Assembly (NCBI RefSeq): GCF_011057645.1
Contig: NZ_JAALGE010000002.1
Coordinates: forward strand, 1 to 64,000
Direction: 5' to 3'
From: Marisediminicola senii
Lineage (GTDB): Bacteria > Actinomycetota > Actinomycetes > Actinomycetales > Microbacteriaceae
DNA: 64,000 nucleotides
Made by a program: the position numbers and the translations under genes. Below are positions 25,531 through 32,292 of the stretch, one piece after another. Numbering within the stretch: position 1 is the first letter of the stretch; every line of letters starts with the position of its first letter. Below the pieces are notes generated by a model. The model had not been told where the DNA came from, searched no databases, and saw nothing but the letters and a program-made list of their open reading frames with translations.

Positions 25531-25536
25531 AGCCTA
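25531..25536 (-). promoter_or_regulatory. -10 hexamer TAGGCT of the amidase gene (leaderless)
   Basis: On the minus strand TAGGCT, 6 bases, then ATG at 25524. Confidence 0.68.
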
Positions 25537-25565
25537 CGTCGCTCTTGACTTCGCTCCCGCTGGAT

Positions 25566-25593
25566 GGTTGGTTAGTTACTAAACTAACCAACC
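25566..25593. promoter_or_regulatory. Perfect 12-bp palindromic operator of the GntR-ABC operon
   Basis: GGTTGGTTAGTT (25566-25577) and its exact reverse complement (25582-25593) are separated by ACTA. TAAACT (25580-25585), a good -10, lies inside, so bound regulator would block transcription of the GntR gene and the ABC genes after it. It is A/T-richer than its surroundings and 57 bp before the GntR start. Confidence 0.8.
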
Positions 25594-25649
25594 AACGAAC
25601 CAACGCCCGGCAGCGATGGCGGGTCTGGTACCAGCGAATCCGGAGCACC

Positions 25650-26006
25650 GTGGACGACAGCCGGCCCATATTCCTGCAGATCGCCGAGCAGATCGAGAAC
25701 GACATCCTCTCGGGCGCCCTGCAGGAGGAGTCGCAAGCCCCGTCGACCAACGAGATCGCGGCGTTCTACCGCATCAATCCGGCGACCGCGGCCAAGGGCG
25801 TCGGCCTCCTGGTCGAGGGCGGGATCCTCTACAAGAAACGGGGTATCGGAATGTTCGTGGCAGAGGGATCGAGGTTGGCCATCGCGCGCGAGCGGCGCGA
25901 ACAGTTCCACGCGGAGTACCTCCGCCCGCTGCTCGTCGAGGCGACGAAGCTCGGCATCACGCGGGACCAGATAGCAGAGATGATCGGAAAGGAAGGGATC
26001 GCATGA
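25650..26006 (+). CDS. GntR-family regulator, YtrA type
   Basis: 118 aa, the short YtrA form: an N-terminal winged helix (PIFLQIAEQIENDILSGAL, then PSTNEIAAFYRINPATAAKGV as recognition part, wing ILYKKRGIGMFVA) and only a 40-residue C-terminal helical dimerisation region, without an effector domain. YtrA regulators typically repress the ABC operon they head and respond to cell-wall or membrane-active compounds. GTG at 25650 with CGGAG just upstream is chosen; the longer frame begins inside the operator. It overlaps the ATPase gene by 4 bp. Confidence 0.86.
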   Translation: MDDSRPIFLQIAEQIENDILSGALQEESQAPSTNEIAAFYRINPATAAKGVGLLVEGGILYKKRGIGMFVAEGSRLAIARERREQFHAEYLRPLLVEATKLGITRDQIAEMIGKEGIA

Positions 26007-26893
26007 CTGCAGCGATCGAGGTCACCGGCCTCACCAAGAGATTCGGCAAGATGCTCGCCGTCGACGACGTCAGCATCCGCGTCGAGGAGAACCAGATCAC
26101 CGGTCTCCTCGGCCGCAACGGCGCGGGCAAGACCACCCTGATGCAGCTCATCACCGGCCAGCAGTTCGCCACCTCCGGCTTGATCTCGGTGTTCGGCGAG
26201 TCGCCGGTCGAGAACGCGCGGGTGCTGCGCGACGTCTGCTTCATCAAGGAGAGCCAGAAGTATCCGGAGGACTTCGCGCCGAAGCACGTCTTCGCCACCG
26301 CTCCCCTGTTCTTTCCCCGGTGGGACGCGGAGCTCGCCGAACAGCTGATCGACGACTTCAGGCTGCCGCTGCACCGGCGCATCAAGAAGCTGTCGCGGGG
26401 CCAGCTGTCATCGATCGGCGTGATCGTCGGGCTCGCGTCGCGCGCCCCTCTCACCCTGTTCGACGAGCCGTACCTCGGCCTCGACGCGGTCGCCCGGCAG
26501 GTGTTCTACGACCGGTTGCTGCGCGACTACGCCGAGCACCCCCGCACGGTGATCCTGTCGACCCACCTCATCGACGAGGTGAGCGACCTCCTGGAGCACG
26601 TGCTGCTCATCGACGACGGGCGCATCGTGATGGACGAGACGGCAGAGAACGTCCGAGGGTCGGCGAGCGCCGTCGCCGGACCCCGCTCCTCCGTCGACGC
26701 CTTCGTGGCCGGTCGGCGGGTGCTGCACCGCGACGACATCGGAGGGCTCAGCTCGGTCACGATCCCCGGCCTTGGCTACGACGACCGACTCGCTGCCACT
26801 GCAGCGGGACTGGAGATCGTGCCGGTGTCGCTGCAGCAACTCGTCATCAGGACCACGTCGATTCGCGCGGAAGAACTGGAGACCAGCGCATGA
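26003..26893 (+). CDS. ABC transporter ATP-binding protein
   Basis: 296 aa. Walker A GLLGRNGAGKTTL, signature LSRGQLSSIG (consensus LSGGQ, here Gly to Arg at the third place), Walker B LTLFDEPYLGLD and the H-loop STHLIDE. The C-terminal 80 residues extend beyond the nucleotide-binding domain. It resembles the YtrB/BcrA-type ATPases found with YtrA regulators. ATGA overlaps link it to the regulator (26003) and to the permease (26890), so all three are translated from one mRNA. Confidence 0.9.
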   Translation: MTAAIEVTGLTKRFGKMLAVDDVSIRVEENQITGLLGRNGAGKTTLMQLITGQQFATSGLISVFGESPVENARVLRDVCFIKESQKYPEDFAPKHVFATAPLFFPRWDAELAEQLIDDFRLPLHRRIKKLSRGQLSSIGVIVGLASRAPLTLFDEPYLGLDAVARQVFYDRLLRDYAEHPRTVILSTHLIDEVSDLLEHVLLIDDGRIVMDETAENVRGSASAVAGPRSSVDAFVAGRRVLHRDDIGGLSSVTIPGLGYDDRLAATAAGLEIVPVSLQQLVIRTTSIRAEELETSA

Positions 26894-27648
26894 CAACCAC
26901 CGCCATCGATCGCCCCGCCGACACGGGCGGCCGGGTCATCGCCGTCACCAGGCTGCACTTCGCCAATGCCGTCAACACCTTCGTGGTGCCCTGGGCCATC
27001 CTCGGCGCCATCTTCCTGATGAACCTCGGCATCTGGGCCATCATCATCGGGGTCGCCGCCACCGAGAGCGACCGGGCGGATGCCAGGGCCGGCCTGAGCT
27101 GGAGCGGCTCGACGGGGTTCATCTTCATCTGGATGATGGTCCTCGCCATCCAGGCGGTCACCCTCACGTTCCCATTCGCCCTCGGGTACAGCGTCACGCG
27201 CAGGCACTTCGCACTCGGCACCGGACTCGCGCTCGGCATCCTCGCCCTGCTGTACGGCGCCGGCCTGACCCTGCTGTCCTACATCGAGGACTGGACGGGC
27301 GGCTGGGGACTGGGTGGCCGCATGTTCACCGCGGTCTACTTCGACGACGGCGGCCTCGGCTCCCGCCTGCTGTCGTTCACCGGGATCATCCTGTTCTTCA
27401 TGGCCACCGGCGCCGCCTTCTCGGCAATCTACATGCGCTGGCGCGCCTGGGGACTCGGGGCGGCATTCGTGCTGCTGACGCTCGCCACCGGATTAATGAT
27501 CACCGGTTTCACCGTCACGTCGAGCTGGCCCGCCGTCGGCGAGTGGCTGGTCGACGCCGGCCAGACGGGGGTGGTGGCGTGGTCGCTCATCCCCACCGCG
27601 CTGTGCGCCGTGCTGGGCTACCTGGTGCTGAGCCGGGCGACACCCTGA
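26890..27648 (+). CDS. ABC transporter permease, six-TM
   Basis: 252 aa with about six membrane segments (near 27-55, 75-100, 105-130, 155-180, 187-207, 222-247), basic cytoplasmic ends and no substrate-binding protein nearby. It completes the GntR-ATPase-permease operon, which has the pattern of an exporter or of a sensor of envelope damage. The substrate is unknown. Confidence 0.85.
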   Translation: MTTTAIDRPADTGGRVIAVTRLHFANAVNTFVVPWAILGAIFLMNLGIWAIIIGVAATESDRADARAGLSWSGSTGFIFIWMMVLAIQAVTLTFPFALGYSVTRRHFALGTGLALGILALLYGAGLTLLSYIEDWTGGWGLGGRMFTAVYFDDGGLGSRLLSFTGIILFFMATGAAFSAIYMRWRAWGLGAAFVLLTLATGLMITGFTVTSSWPAVGEWLVDAGQTGVVAWSLIPTALCAVLGYLVLSRATP

Positions 27649-27663
27649 CGCGAGGCGACAGAC

Positions 27664-27702
27664 GCAGGGGCCGGAGAGCGTGCACCGCTCGCCGGCCCCT
27701 GC
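27664..27702. terminator. Bidirectional stem-loop terminator
   Basis: GCAGGGGCCGG (27664-27674) pairs exactly with 27692-27702; the loop contains a further GAGCG/CGCTC pairing. It stands between the convergent permease gene and the small gene at 27725. There is no T-run. Confidence 0.7.
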
Positions 27703-27724
27703 GGCTGTCGGTCAGCTGCGCAGG

Positions 27725-27973
27725 TCAGCTGGCGCTGGACGACTCGATCTCGCCCGCGACGATCGCGTCGGCGTACTTGCGCAGGTCGGGGCCGGGCTCG
27801 AAGTCGATGAAGCGGTCCTTGAGGCGGGCGTTGAGTTCGGCGAATGCGGCGTCGGACGGCTCGCCGACCATCGTCTTGGCGAGGTCGAGAACGGCCTCCT
27901 GCAGCACGCGGTCCGAGTCGTCGAGGATCTTTGCGCGGGCTTCGTCGTTCCAGCGGATGTCTGTGGTTTCCAT
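27725..27973 (-). CDS. Small acidic protein of unknown function
   Basis: 82 aa, largely helical and acidic (IRWNDEARAKILDDSDRVLQ, LNARLKDRFIDFEPGP). No family recognised. The ATG at 27973 rather than the upstream start is chosen because TAGCGT lies 7 bases before it. Downstream is the shared terminator; upstream, 101 bp away, is another small gene on the same strand. Confidence 0.66.
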   Translation of the reverse strand: METTDIRWNDEARAKILDDSDRVLQEAVLDLAKTMVGEPSDAAFAELNARLKDRFIDFEPGPDLRKYADAIVAGEIESSSAS

Positions 27974-27980
27974 TCCGTCG

Positions 27981-27986
27981 ACGCTA
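27981..27986 (-). promoter_or_regulatory. -10 hexamer TAGCGT of the 82-aa gene (leaderless)
   Basis: On the minus strand TAGCGT, 7 bases, then ATG at 27973. Confidence 0.62.
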
Positions 27987-28074
27987 CCCGCGGGCTGCGA
28001 ACTCACCGTCGCCCGCAGCCCCCGCCGCGACGGATTCCCAGCTTGGCGTGACCGCGCCGTGCACCGCGTCCGGG

Positions 28075-28452
28075 TCAGGGAGCGGGGCGCTCGAGTTCGG
28101 CCCGCAACGCCTTGATCACGTCGTGGAACGCCAGCGGGGCATCCGCGACGACCCGGCGTCCCGCCACGAGAGCCGCCCGCTCACCGCGCTGCGCGACGTT
28201 GACGATGACGTGCTCGACCTGCACCGCGGATCCGTGCGGGACGACGCGGTATTCCGCCCGGTACCACCACGACCCCTGGGTGACGATCAGCAGGTCGGCC
28301 GGATCGGCGAGGTACGCGGTGTACGAGCCCTCCGGTGGCTGCAACCGGGCGTCCAGCGAACGGAACACCACGTCGGGGGCGGCCACGATCCGCGCCGAGT
28401 AGGTGTGCAGCACGGTGTGCTTGTCCGGCCGGGAACGCGGAGCCTCTGGCAT
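28075..28452 (-). CDS. Conserved-looking small protein, possibly START/SRPBCC-like
   Basis: 125 aa with alternating beta strands (HTVLHTYSARIVAAPDVVFR, LLIVTQGSWWYRAEYRVVPH, VEHVIVNVAQ) and a long C-terminal helix (FHDVIKALRAELE), an order that recalls the START/SRPBCC lipid-binding fold but is short for it. I do not recognise the family with confidence. ATG at 28452 follows TATGGT by 6 bases. It is divergent from the SDR gene with only 38 bp between the two start codons. Confidence 0.62.
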   Translation of the reverse strand: MPEAPRSRPDKHTVLHTYSARIVAAPDVVFRSLDARLQPPEGSYTAYLADPADLLIVTQGSWWYRAEYRVVPHGSAVQVEHVIVNVAQRGERAALVAGRRVVADAPLAFHDVIKALRAELERPAP

Positions 28453-28458
28453 GGAACG

Positions 28459-28464
28459 ACCATA
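28459..28464 (-). promoter_or_regulatory. -10 hexamer TATGGT, divergent leaderless promoter (minus)
   Basis: TATGGT, 6 bases, then ATG at 28452 on the minus strand. Its partner on the plus strand lies 14 bp away. Confidence 0.65.
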
Positions 28465-28478
28465 ACCCTCCCCCAACG

Positions 28479-28484
28479 TACGCT
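28479..28484 (+). promoter_or_regulatory. -10 hexamer TACGCT, divergent leaderless promoter (plus)
   Basis: TACGCT, 6 bases, then ATG at 28491. The two divergent -10 boxes are so close that the -35 region of each lies within the opposite gene. Confidence 0.65.
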
Positions 28485-28490
28485 CGAACC

Positions 28491-29285
28491 ATGAGATTCG
28501 ACCCACGGGGAACCACGGCCGTCGTCACCGGAGCCAGTAGCGGAATCGGCCGGGAGTTCGCCCGGCGGCTCGCCGAACGCGGCGCCGACCTGGTGCTCGT
28601 CGCACGCAGGGAGGACCGCCTCACCGAACTGGCCTCGGAACTCGCGACCGCGCACGGGGCCGTGTGCACCGTGATCGCGCTCGACCTCGCATCGCCGGAT
28701 GGCGCGGCCAGCCTCGTGCGGCAACTCGCCGACCGCGGCATCCACCCGGCGACCCTCGTCAACAACGCCGGATTCGGCAACCACGGCGAGTTCGCGACCC
28801 TCGACCCCTCCGCCATCGAGCGCGAGGTGCAGCTCAACGTCGCGACCCTCGTCACCCTCACCAGGGCGCTGCTGCCCGACCTGCAGGCCGACGGGCGCGG
28901 TGCGCTCGTCAACGTCGCCAGCACGGCGGCATTCCAGCCGCTGCCCCGCATGGCCGTCTACGGGGCAACGAAGGCGTTCGTGCTGAGCTTCACCGAGGCG
29001 ATCGCGTGGGAGAGCCGCGCGTCGCGCCTGCGCGTGCTCGCCCTGAACCCCGGCCCCACGTCGACCGAGTTCTTCGACGCCGCGGGCTCCGACGACGCGG
29101 TCTTCGGACGGATGCAGCAGCCGGCGCGCGTGGTGGAGACGGCGTTCCGCGCGCTCGACAACCGGCGCCGACCGGCCAGCGTGGTGAGCGGCCGGCAGAA
29201 CCTGCTGCAGACGATCGGCGTGCGACTCTCGCCGCGCGCACTGGTGCTCGCGATCGTCGGGCGCGGCGGCGAACCGCGGCGGTAG
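28491..29285 (+). CDS. Short-chain dehydrogenase/reductase
   Basis: 264 aa classical SDR: cofactor motif TGASSGIG (residues 13-20), LVNNAG, catalytic Ser in NVASTAAF, and YGATK (Tyr-x3-Lys). A basic residue near the end of the second strand (LVARR) suggests NADP preference. The C-terminus is basic and may sit at the membrane. This branch is often labelled DltE-like or steroid/fatty-acid SDR, but the substrate is unknown. Confidence 0.9.
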   Translation: MRFDPRGTTAVVTGASSGIGREFARRLAERGADLVLVARREDRLTELASELATAHGAVCTVIALDLASPDGAASLVRQLADRGIHPATLVNNAGFGNHGEFATLDPSAIEREVQLNVATLVTLTRALLPDLQADGRGALVNVASTAAFQPLPRMAVYGATKAFVLSFTEAIAWESRASRLRVLALNPGPTSTEFFDAAGSDDAVFGRMQQPARVVETAFRALDNRRRPASVVSGRQNLLQTIGVRLSPRALVLAIVGRGGEPRR

Positions 29286-29333
29286 CGGGGGCGCCCGCAC
29301 TGCGCATTCGCTGTGCACTCGGCCCCGGAGTTT

Positions 29334-29361
29334 CTATTCTGGTACAGATGTACCAGAATAG
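29334..29361. promoter_or_regulatory. 11-bp inverted repeat, probable TetR operator over the SMR start
   Basis: CTATTCTGGTA (29334-29344) and its exact complement (29351-29361) flank CAGATG. The site contains TATTCT (29335-29340), a -10, and the ATG at 29348, so binding would block initiation. The TetR regulator encoded downstream is the natural ligand. Confidence 0.78.
29335..29340 (+). promoter_or_regulatory. -10 hexamer TATTCT of the SMR gene
   Basis: TATTCT, 7 bases, then ATG at 29348; inside the palindromic operator. Confidence 0.58.
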
Positions 29362-29698
29362 AACCATCATGGGTTATCTATTCCTCGCACTGGCCATCGT
29401 GGGCGAAGTCATCGCTACCACGTTCCTCAAGTTCACGTCCGGCGATCGCTCCGCCTGGTGGGCGTATGCCGCCGTCGTCATCGGCTACGTCTTCGCGTTC
29501 TCGATGCTCTCGCAGTCGCTCTCGCGCGGCGTTCCTCTCGGTATCGCCTACGGCATCTGGGCGGGCGTCGGCGTCGTGCTCGTCGCCCTGGTCAGCTGGC
29601 TGCTCTTCCAGGAGTCGCTGACCTGGGTGCAGCTGGTCGGCATGGGACTGGTCGTCGGGGGCGTCGTGCTCCTCGAACTCGGCGGGAGCCACGAGTGA
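29348..29698 (+). CDS. Small multidrug resistance (SMR/EmrE-type) transporter
   Basis: 116 aa, four membrane segments. The family signature MGYLFLALAIVGEVIATTFL carries the essential Glu (Glu20 here, Glu14 in EmrE), and the fourth helix has QLVGMGLVVGGVVLLEL. It should exchange protons for cationic drugs, or guanidinium, as a dimer. ATG at 29348 fits the leaderless spacing; ATG at 29369 gives 109 aa, closer to EmrE length, and cannot be excluded. The 3' end is duplicated in the following 62 bp. Regulated by the palindrome over its promoter. Confidence 0.88.
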   Translation: MYQNRTIMGYLFLALAIVGEVIATTFLKFTSGDRSAWWAYAAVVIGYVFAFSMLSQSLSRGVPLGIAYGIWAGVGVVLVALVSWLLFQESLTWVQLVGMGLVVGGVVLLELGGSHE

Positions 29699-29764
29699 GC
29701 ACGGGACAGTACATCCGCGGCGTCGTCGTGCTCCTCGAACTCGGCGGGAGCCACGAGTGAGCAC
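29662..29764. repeat. 41-bp tandem-type direct repeat spanning the SMR-TetR junction
   Basis: 29662-29702 is repeated exactly at 29724-29764 (offset 62). Each copy contains the last codons of the SMR gene, its TGA stop and the GTGAGCAC start-codon context of the next gene. Confidence 0.95.
29695..29760 (+). CDS. 21-codon mini-ORF created by the SMR-TetR junction duplication
   Basis: GTG at 29695 overlaps the SMR stop (GTGA) and its own TGA (29758-29760) overlaps the TetR GTG (GTGA). The product begins MSTGQYIRG and ends with the same VVLLELGGSHE as the SMR protein. It could be a relay for translational coupling or the remnant of a lost second SMR gene. Expression is unproven. Confidence 0.4.
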   Translation: MSTGQYIRGVVVLLELGGSHE

Positions 29765-30344
29765 CCCCCGCATCACGCCCAAGGGCGAGGCCCGCCGCGA
29801 CGCGCTGCAGGACGCGGTCGTGCGGGTGCTCGAACGCGGCGGCCCCGGTGCCGTCACGCACCGGGCCGTGGCGGCGGAGGCCGGCGTGCCCGTCGCCGCG
29901 GCGACCTACTACTTCGCGACCCTCGACGACCTGCTGGTGAGCGCGCTGCTGCGCACCGCCGAGTCGCAGGCCGCCCTGTTCGCGTCGGTCAGCACCGGCG
30001 CGCACGACGGCGCACCAGGGCGGGCCGCGTCACTGCGCGAGCTCGCGACGCTGCTGTACGAGTGGACGCACACCGAGCGCTCCTCCGCCATCGCGCAGTA
30101 CGAGCTGTTCTTCCTCGCGATGCGCCGCGACGCCCTGCGCGCAGCCGCCGAGCAGTGGTACAGCGCCCTCGAGGGTGCGGTCGCCGCGGCCGGGTACGCG
30201 GAGCGCGCGTCCACCATCGCGCTGGCGATCGACGGGCTGCTGCTGCGCATGCTCTGGCGGGGCGAATCGGAGTCGATCGACGGCATCGAGGCCACGCTCA
30301 CCGAGATCGTGGGTGCGCCGCAGCATCCACGGTCCCCGGCCTAG
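29757..30344 (+). CDS. TetR/AcrR-family regulator
   Basis: 195 aa. The N-terminal HTH is clear (ALQDAVVRVLERGGPGAVTH, RAVAAEAGVPVAAATYYFATLDDLL as recognition segment), followed by an all-helical ligand-binding domain (about 60-190). It very probably represses the SMR pump gene through the palindrome at 29334-29361 and releases it when a drug binds. GTG at 29757 overlaps the mini-ORF stop. Confidence 0.9.
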   Translation: MSTPRITPKGEARRDALQDAVVRVLERGGPGAVTHRAVAAEAGVPVAAATYYFATLDDLLVSALLRTAESQAALFASVSTGAHDGAPGRAASLRELATLLYEWTHTERSSAIAQYELFFLAMRRDALRAAAEQWYSALEGAVAAAGYAERASTIALAIDGLLLRMLWRGESESIDGIEATLTEIVGAPQHPRSPA

Positions 30345-30381
30345 TGAGAATGGGCCGTTTCGCCCCCGAGCCGAACTCGCG

Positions 30382-30960
30382 CTACTTGAGGCTCTTCTGC
30401 ATGAGCACCGTGCCGAGCCAGCGGCCGAACTTGAACCCGACCTTGCCCATGTGCCCGATGGTGCGAAACCCGAAGCTCTCGTGCAGGCGAATGGATGCGT
30501 CGGCTCCCCGGTCGGCGATGACGGCGACGATCTCCTTGAGGCCCGCAGCCTTCGACCTCTCGATGAGCGCGGCCATCAGCGCCTTGCCGAGGCCCTTGCC
30601 GGTCGCCGCCGGGCCCAGGTAGATCGAGTTCTCGACGGTGAAGCGGTACGCCGCCTTCGACTTCCACGGGTAAACGTAGGCGTAGCCGAGCACGTGGCCG
30701 TTGGGGCTCACCGCGACGATGAACGGCAGCTTGGACTTCTGCAGCTGGCTGAACTTCGCGCGCAGCGATCGCAGCGTCATCGGCGTCTCGTCGAAGGTGA
30801 CTGTCGAGTTCGCGACGTAGTGGTTGTAGATGGCCCGCACGTCTGGCAGGTCTTCGAGCGTCGCATCGCGGATCTCGTACTCGAACGGCACCTGCAGCGG
30901 CGGCAGGTTGCGCTGGGCGCCGAACGGGCGGTGGCCCGACTGGTATTCCTCTTCGAGCAT
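30382..30960 (-). CDS. GNAT acetyltransferase, phosphinothricin-acetyltransferase-like
   Basis: 192 aa. After a 28-residue polar N-terminus the PAT-like domain begins IRDATLEDLPDVRAIYNHYV, with STVTFDETP, VLGYAYVYPWKSKAAYRFT, and the acetyl-CoA loop GKGLGKALMAALIE; SFGFRTIGHMGKVGFKFGRW closes it. This is the Pat/MnaT/YncA group that acetylates methionine sulfoximine/sulfone, phosphinothricin or other amino-group acceptors. The ATG shares its A with the TGA of a 14-codon upstream ORF (TGATG at 30962-30958), and no independent Shine-Dalgarno is visible. Confidence 0.87.
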   Translation of the reverse strand: MLEEEYQSGHRPFGAQRNLPPLQVPFEYEIRDATLEDLPDVRAIYNHYVANSTVTFDETPMTLRSLRAKFSQLQKSKLPFIVAVSPNGHVLGYAYVYPWKSKAAYRFTVENSIYLGPAATGKGLGKALMAALIERSKAAGLKEIVAVIADRGADASIRLHESFGFRTIGHMGKVGFKFGRWLGTVLMQKSLK

Positions 30961-31004
30961 CAGCGACCGTGTGCCAGGAGCAGGGCGGCGACGTGAGCGT
31001 GCAT
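30960..31004 (-). CDS. Leaderless 14-aa leader peptide coupled to the acetyltransferase
   Basis: ATG at 31004 lies 7 bases after TACAGT (31012-31017). The peptide is MHAHVAALLLAHGR and its TGA overlaps the acetyltransferase ATG as TGATG. Ribosomes finishing the peptide could restart on the acetyltransferase, which lacks its own ribosome-binding site. Confidence 0.5.
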   Translation of the reverse strand: MHAHVAALLLAHGR

Positions 31005-31011
31005 GCGCTCG

Positions 31012-31017
31012 ACTGTA
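31012..31017 (-). promoter_or_regulatory. -10 hexamer TACAGT before the leader peptide
   Basis: TACAGT, 7 bases, then ATG at 31004 on the minus strand; 14 bases after the end of the ung gene, so the acetyltransferase has its own promoter. Confidence 0.58.
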
Positions 31018-31030
31018 GTCGAGGGCCCCG

Positions 31031-31708
31031 TCACTGGATGGCCCAGTCGATGGGCGGCGCGCCGAGCTCCTCGAGCATGGCGTTGGCACGGCTGAACGGC
31101 TTCGATCCGAAGAAGCCGCGCGATGCGGAGAGGGGGCTTGGATGCGGCGACTCGATGATCGGCGCAGACCCGAGCAGCGGACGCAGCGACGCGGCATCCT
31201 TGCCCCACAGGATGGCGACGAACGGACGCTCCCGCTCGACCAGCGCGCGGATCGCCAGCTCGGTGACCTGCTCCCAGCCCTTGCCGCGGTGCGAGCCGGA
31301 CGCGCCCGGCTGCACGGTCAGCACCCGGTTGAGCAACATGACGCCGGCGCGCGACCACGCGGTCAGGTCGCCGTGCGTCGGCGGGGTGATGCCGAGGTCG
31401 TCCTTCAGCTCGCGGTAGATGTTCTGCAGGCTGCGCGGCACCGGCCGCACGGCGGGATCGACGGCGAACGAGAGCCCGATCGGGTGCCCCGGGGTCGGGT
31501 AGGGGTCCTGCCCGACGATCAGCACCCGCACGTCGTCCATCGGGTAGCCGAACGCGCGCAGCACGTTCGGCCCCGCCGGCAGGTAGCCGCGGCCCTCCGC
31601 GGTCTCGGCGCGCAGGAAGTCGCCGATCGCGGCGATTCGCTCGGCCTCCGGGGCGAGGGCCGACGCCCAGCCGGGGTCGACGAGCTCGGTGAGGGGTTTC
31701 GGAGTCAT
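31031..31708 (-). CDS. ung: Uracil-DNA glycosylase, family 1
   Basis: 225 aa, the normal length. The water-activating loop [16 protein letters not shown] holds Asp68, the uracil pocket includes LLNRVLTV, and the DNA-intercalation loop is [15 protein letters not shown] with its catalytic His. It excises uracil from DNA to start base-excision repair. Start ATG 12 bp after the phosphoribosyltransferase stop, so both are in one transcript. Confidence 0.96.
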   Translation of the reverse strand: MTPKPLTELVDPGWASALAPEAERIAAIGDFLRAETAEGRGYLPAGPNVLRAFGYPMDDVRVLIVGQDPYPTPGHPIGLSFAVDPAVRPVPRSLQNIYRELKDDLGITPPTHGDLTAWSRAGVMLLNRVLTVQPGASGSHRGKGWEQVTELAIRALVERERPFVAILWGKDAASLRPLLGSAPIIESPHPSPLSASRGFFGSKPFSRANAMLEELGAPPIDWAIQ

Positions 31709-31720
31709 GATGCTGTCGGG

Positions 31721-32242
31721 TCAGGCGGTGACGGGCGAGGCGGTGACGGGCGGGAGCGAGCTCCACGGAAAGTCGATCCACCGCGAGGTGGACTTCCACA
31801 CGAAGTCGGGCTCGAGCACGGTTCCCGGCTTGCTGTAGAGGCAGACCGAGCGGGCGTCGGCACCGGCCCTCGCGACGAGGTCGACCACCATGGCGAGGGT
31901 GCGCCCCGAGTCGGACACGTCGTCGACGATGAGCACGCGCTTGTCGTCGAGCGACTCGCTGTCGAGCAGCGGGGCGAGCACGACCGGCTCAGGCAGGCGC
32001 GCGTCGACCCCGGTGTAGAACTCCACGTTGAGGGCACCGCAGCTCTTGACGTCGAGCGCGTAGGCGACGGCACCGGCCAGCAGGAGGCCACCGCGCGCGA
32101 TGGCGACGACGACATCGGGCCTGAACCCGGAGCGCAGGATGTCGGCGGCCAGCAATCGCGCGGCCTCGCCGAATTCGTCCCAGCCGAGCGTCTCGCGCTC
32201 GTCCACTACCTGCCCGGTGTCTGCCCGCTCGTCGTCACTCAT
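31721..32242 (-). CDS. Phosphoribosyltransferase family protein
   Basis: 173 aa type I PRTase. The PRPP-binding motif is VLIVDDVSDSGRTLA (two acidic residues then the Ser/Gly/Arg/Thr loop); IARGGLLLAGAVAYALD is the N-terminal loop. It resembles the xanthine/hypoxanthine group found singly in actinobacteria. It may salvage a purine base or serve as a regulator; specificity is undecided. Confidence 0.88.
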   Translation of the reverse strand: MSDDERADTGQVVDERETLGWDEFGEAARLLAADILRSGFRPDVVVAIARGGLLLAGAVAYALDVKSCGALNVEFYTGVDARLPEPVVLAPLLDSESLDDKRVLIVDDVSDSGRTLAMVVDLVARAGADARSVCLYSKPGTVLEPDFVWKSTSRWIDFPWSSLPPVTASPVTA

Positions 32243-32248
32243 GGTGCA

Positions 32249-32254
32249 ACGCTA
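32249..32254 (-). promoter_or_regulatory. -10 hexamer TAGCGT of the PRTase-ung operon (leaderless)
   Basis: TAGCGT, 6 bases, then ATG at 32242 on the minus strand. Confidence 0.66.
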
Positions 32255-32292
32255 CCCGCGTCGCGGCACCGCGGAGACCCGTGCGCTGGGCG

